From positions 1 to 16,405 of the forward strand of contig JAIELU010000226.1 in NCBI GenBank assembly GCA_019752775.1: a stretch of DNA of 16,405 nucleotides, written 5' to 3'. The position numbers and the translations under genes were made by a program. This stretch comes from Campylobacterales bacterium. Lineage in GTDB: Bacteria; Campylobacterota; Campylobacteria; Campylobacterales; Arcobacteraceae. The notes under the pieces are model-generated. The model made no database searches, was not told the DNA's origin, and saw only the letters and a program-made list of their open reading frames with translations. Of this stretch, positions 13,129 to 16,405 are shown piece by piece. Numbering within the stretch: position 1 is the first letter of the stretch; each line of letters begins with the position of its first letter.

Positions 13129-16100
13129 ATGTCAAATCCAAGTATAGTAAAATTATTTGAAATAATTACTCAAATTTTAAGATTAAAGAAAATTGATGGA
13201 GAATCAAGAAACCAAATGATTGATAGAATTAGTGACACATTAGTTAATAAAAAAATAAGTGTTAATACCATTAAAAGAATATTAAAATATTTAGGTATTA
13301 CTGGTATTAGTAAATTAAAAAAAAGTAAATTAATAGATACATTAAAACTTAAACTTATTAAATCAAAACCAAAACCATTACCAAAACCAATAAAAGTTGA
13401 ATATTTAGATAAATATGTAATTACTGCTAATGATTTTGTGCCATCTATAAATACAGGAAAATTACCAATTAATGTTTATTTTCCATTAAAAAGATTAATA
13501 GATAAGAATGCTTCTGGTAAATTAAGATTGATATTAGTAGTTAATGATTTAATTGATGTAGATAAATCAGTTGTTTATAATAATGACGAAGAAGTTGATA
13601 AAACTTATATTGTTCCATCGACTAAATCAACAAAGAGACAATGGTATGAAACTGAAAATATTGAATATGATTGGTGGGGAGAAAGATCAGGGCATTCAAT
13701 ATTTGAATCAGCTGCTGGTATTTGGAATGAAAAATCACTAACATATAAATTTAATCCAAATGTCAAAGTTACTTTTATGATTTTAAAACCAACTGATTTA
13801 ACAAGCATGAAAATAGCTCAAAAGTTTGCTTACGGTATTCAACATTGTGTATTTAATCCATTAATTCAATTATGTGATAATAAAATAATTGAATCTAAAA
13901 AAAATAAAGTTATTGAAAAATATAACACTATTAAAAATAAATGTGTAGCATTTATTGAAGAATATAAAGACGGTGTTCCAGAAGATAAATTACAAAATGT
14001 GGCAGATATATTAAATGTAAATATATCAATTAGTGATTTATTAGGTAGAGAATTTATTTTTATAAAATCAAATAAAAGAAAACCATTATTAACATGTAAT
14101 TATGTTAATAGTAAAATTAATCATGTGGAATTTACAAATATGATGAATATACAACAGAAAGATGCAATTGAATTACCTCAAGATATTTTAAATAAGAAAT
14201 TTAAAGAAGTTTATTCAAATCCAGAAGAAATAATTATATATCAAGGTAGTAAAGATAATATATTTAGTTTTACTGATAAGACCCATAAATATATATTAGA
14301 TACTAGTTTTGATAGTTATAAAACAGCAGAAGATGAATTTTTGATAGAATCTGGTTTAAATAAATGTAAATTAGATTATATTAATCAACCAGAATTATAT
14401 AATTTTATAAAAGAAAGTACATATATACCTTCTAGTATTGATTATATTAAAAATTTTTATGAAATAGCTTCTGAAGCTAAAAAACATAATAAATTAAGAG
14501 AAATAGATGGTATTAAAGCTTATACTAATTATAAACAAGCAGGTGAATTCTATAGAGGATTTCCAGCATTATACTCTGATATGTGTAAAGTTCCAGAATT
14601 AAAAAATAAGAATGATCAACTTATATTTTTAAAAAATCATATTGGAACTTATAGAATAGAAAATATTGATTTATCTAAAATGGATATCAATAAACAAAAA
14701 CATTTTAAACATTTAAATATTTTTAATCAAAAATTAGTGAATGAATGTTCAGAATCTGGAAATAATTTAGATTTTGGTATTGAAACAACTAAAACTATTG
14801 AAACAATGAATATTATTAAAGAGGATGAAGTTATTAAGTGTCTAACTTTAGCATCTCCTATATTAGAATTTTTATTACACCATAATGTTACATTCGATAT
14901 TAAATATGGCGCAATTAGTCCAAAAACAATTGATTTTGATGTTAATAATACAATGAAACAGAACAAAATTTTTAAAACTGAAGGAGATAGATTAACAAAT
15001 ACAGGAGTATCATATTATTCTAAATTTTTTGGAAAATGTATGAGAGCAGATGAATATAGTGTCTTAAAAACAAGATGTGATTTATCACTTGCTAATCAAA
15101 TATCATCACTATATAGAACAGTTGAAGATAGTAATATTGTATATTATAAAGAATTAAATGAATTAATGGTTGAATATAAAAAGAAATACGCTGATAATTT
15201 AATTCATATTACATCATTTATAACATCATATTTAATGATTAATATGTTTAATCAATTATTTAATATGGATGCTGAAAAAATATTAAGAGTAAATATTGAT
15301 GGTATTTATTTTATTGATCATGAATTTACAAAGAATAATATGTTTCAAGATAAACCATGCAGAGTACCAATGAATGAAACAGCTCATTATTATTTTAATC
15401 ATAAAGAATTTTTTGATCCATCTAATTTACCAGAATATCAACCATTTTTTAGAATTAATGGTCATTTTGGACCAGGTGGCTCTGGTAAAACACATTGGAA
15501 TTTAAAATATAATGGTTATACAGATAGATTATATGTATCAACCACTAGAAAATTAGTTAAAGCTAAAAAAGAAGAATATAAATGTAAAGGAATGACATTA
15601 GCAAGATTATTAGAAAGAGGATGTGTTAATAAAATGAAAACATATCCATCGGTTATAATAGTAGATGAATGCACAATGTTAACAAATAATGATAAAAAAG
15701 AAATAATTAATAAATATCTTTATTCTAAAATAATATTTTGTGGAGATATGAATAAAGATGGATTAATTTATCAATTACCATCATTTGAGGGAAAACCATT
15801 TAATGTTAAACAAATCGAATATTTTAAACAATACACAACAATTCACAGAACAAACGATGAACAATTATTATATATATTAAGCACATTAAGAGATATGATT
15901 GAACAAAATACAAATGTAAATATAGCAGTTGATTGGATTAAAAAACAAAAAAATATTAATATTGTAACAATAGATGATGTTAAAAAATTATATGATATAA
16001 ATGATTATATTCTTAGTTCAAAACATAAATTTGTAGACGCATGGACAAATATATTTAAAGGTACATTTTCGCAAGAAAAATATTATGTTAAAAAAACTTC

Positions 16101-16308
16101 TACTAATTATGATAATGGATCAATAATTATTAGTGATAAACAACCAATTAATTCAATTATTCAACACGCATTTACAATTCATTCAGTACAAGGAGAAACA
16201 TGTATAACTAAATTATTTATAGATACGCGAAATATATTTGGAGATGTTCAAATGTTATATACAGCAATTTCAAGAGCAAAATTTTTAAAAAATATTTATT
16301 TCATATAG
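13129..16308 (+). CDS. Replication protein: divergent PolB-like core fused to SF1 helicase
   Basis: 1059 residues. The C-terminal part is a clear SF1B (Pif1/RecD-like) helicase: Walker A GPGGSGKT (781-788), DECTM Walker B (846-850), motif III CGDMNKDGLIYQ (871-882), HRT (906-908), motif V HSVQGET (1018-1024) and motif VI TAISRAK (1045-1051). Residues about 45-80 resemble a SAP-like helical DNA-binding repeat, then a PKPLPKP linker. Residues about 455-730 show marks of a family-B DNA polymerase: motif-A-like REIDGIKAY (D460), LASPILEFLLHHNVTFDI (574-591), motif-B-like SKFFGK (631-636) and motif-C-like RVNIDGIYF with D724 kept but Asn722 replacing the first Asp of DTDS. No exonuclease motifs are obvious. 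The PolB call is inference; the helicase is firm. The protein likely drives genome replication. No separate polymerase is seen in the window. Confidence 0.8.
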   Translation: MSNPSIVKLFEIITQILRLKKIDGESRNQMIDRISDTLVNKKISVNTIKRILKYLGITGISKLKKSKLIDTLKLKLIKSKPKPLPKPIKVEYLDKYVITANDFVPSINTGKLPINVYFPLKRLIDKNASGKLRLILVVNDLIDVDKSVVYNNDEEVDKTYIVPSTKSTKRQWYETENIEYDWWGERSGHSIFESAAGIWNEKSLTYKFNPNVKVTFMILKPTDLTSMKIAQKFAYGIQHCVFNPLIQLCDNKIIESKKNKVIEKYNTIKNKCVAFIEEYKDGVPEDKLQNVADILNVNISISDLLGREFIFIKSNKRKPLLTCNYVNSKINHVEFTNMMNIQQKDAIELPQDILNKKFKEVYSNPEEIIIYQGSKDNIFSFTDKTHKYILDTSFDSYKTAEDEFLIESGLNKCKLDYINQPELYNFIKESTYIPSSIDYIKNFYEIASEAKKHNKLREIDGIKAYTNYKQAGEFYRGFPALYSDMCKVPELKNKNDQLIFLKNHIGTYRIENIDLSKMDINKQKHFKHLNIFNQKLVNECSESGNNLDFGIETTKTIETMNIIKEDEVIKCLTLASPILEFLLHHNVTFDIKYGAISPKTIDFDVNNTMKQNKIFKTEGDRLTNTGVSYYSKFFGKCMRADEYSVLKTRCDLSLANQISSLYRTVEDSNIVYYKELNELMVEYKKKYADNLIHITSFITSYLMINMFNQLFNMDAEKILRVNIDGIYFIDHEFTKNNMFQDKPCRVPMNETAHYYFNHKEFFDPSNLPEYQPFFRINGHFGPGGSGKTHWNLKYNGYTDRLYVSTTRKLVKAKKEEYKCKGMTLARLLERGCVNKMKTYPSVIIVDECTMLTNNDKKEIINKYLYSKIIFCGDMNKDGLIYQLPSFEGKPFNVKQIEYFKQYTTIHRTNDEQLLYILSTLRDMIEQNTNVNIAVDWIKKQKNINIVTIDDVKKLYDINDYILSSKHKFVDAWTNIFKGTFSQEKYYVKKTSTNYDNGSIIISDKQPINSIIQHAFTIHSVQGETCITKLFIDTRNIFGDVQMLYTAISRAKFLKNIYFI

Positions 16309-16332
16309 TTATTTTAGATTAGTGAATAAACG

Positions 16333-16358
16333 ATGGAAATTCTTTTTTTATTTTCCAT
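16333..16358. terminator. Hairpin downstream of replication gene
   Basis: ATGGAAA (16333-16339) and TTTCCAT (16352-16358) form a 7-bp stem around a T-rich 12-nt loop, 25 bases after the stop of the replication gene. It resembles the 3'-end hairpins of mimivirus-type transcripts. If the ends join, it also lies downstream of the MCP stop and could serve both convergent genes. Positions 16309-16405 hold no other feature I can support. Confidence 0.4.
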
Positions 16359-16405
16359 AATACTAAACTCAAGAATTGATTTTTACTTCAACTATTATAT
16401 GTTAC

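Noticed and set aside
13187..13194. AAAATTGA, the mimivirus early promoter octamer
   Set aside because: The occurrence seen is inside the coding sequence of the replication gene. I did not find it placed before start codons, so it is not evidence of mimivirus-type early promoters.
13129..16308. HUH rolling-circle Rep domain in the replication protein
   Set aside because: I looked for H-x-H or H-U-H with a following Y-x-x-K in an N-terminal position and found none convincing. QHCVF and LHHNV lack the context.
1..16405. Terminal inverted repeats as in polintons
   Set aside because: The first and last bases show no inverted match by eye, so linear complete-polinton structure is not supported here.

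Overview
The window looks like most or all of the genome of a small, very AT-rich eukaryotic dsDNA virus of the polinton-like / virophage-like kind (Preplasmiviricota-type virion module). The hallmark set is present: a large major capsid protein (MCP) with a hydrophobic C-terminal tail, a penton-like second capsid protein, an adenain/Ulp1-like cysteine protease and an A32/FtsK-HerA-like packaging ATPase. A large replication protein carries an SF1 helicase. A protist host is the natural inference from this gene set; nothing in the sequence names the host. No integrase, tyrosine recombinase, tRNA, rRNA or CRISPR array is visible.

Layout. Positions 1 to about 9,000 are transcribed leftward: MCP (cut by the left edge), penton-like protein, protease, a cassette of four receptor-binding fibre genes, then small basic or zinc-binding proteins, including a 45-residue zinc-finger microprotein at 8849-8986. 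Positions 9017-16308 are mostly rightward: packaging ATPase, a 671-residue charged protein, an 88-residue coiled-coil protein, a zinc-ribbon protein and a 1059-residue replication protein. One small leftward gene (9778-10083) sits between the ATPase and the 671-residue gene. Gene gaps are short and nearly pure A/T, with TATA-like boxes and small hairpins.

The four fibre genes share one N-terminal peptide (M-S-I/V-Q-E-L-L-V-x-N-D-Y-H/N-L-F-A), probably the capsid-docking peptide, and carry four unrelated heads: YadA-like roll plus S74-type chaperone, C1q/TNF-like, and two small beta heads behind collagen-like stalks. Two adjacent fibre genes are broken as sequenced, one by a one-base shift in a run of five G and one by a single in-frame TAA. 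This suggests fibre switching, decay or consensus error.

The most striking non-coding feature lies in the largest gap (12419-12601): a perfect 11-bp stem with a 10-nt loop whose last nine bases, TACTATTAC, fit the NANTATTAC nonanucleotide of CRESS-DNA-virus rolling-circle origins. No HUH Rep is visible in the window. The replication protein instead appears to carry a divergent family-B polymerase core in front of the helicase.

If the two window ends are joined, the MCP frame ends at a stop after one more codon, and MCP and helicase become convergent with a hairpin between them. This is compatible with a complete circular molecule of about 16.4 kb, but does not prove it.
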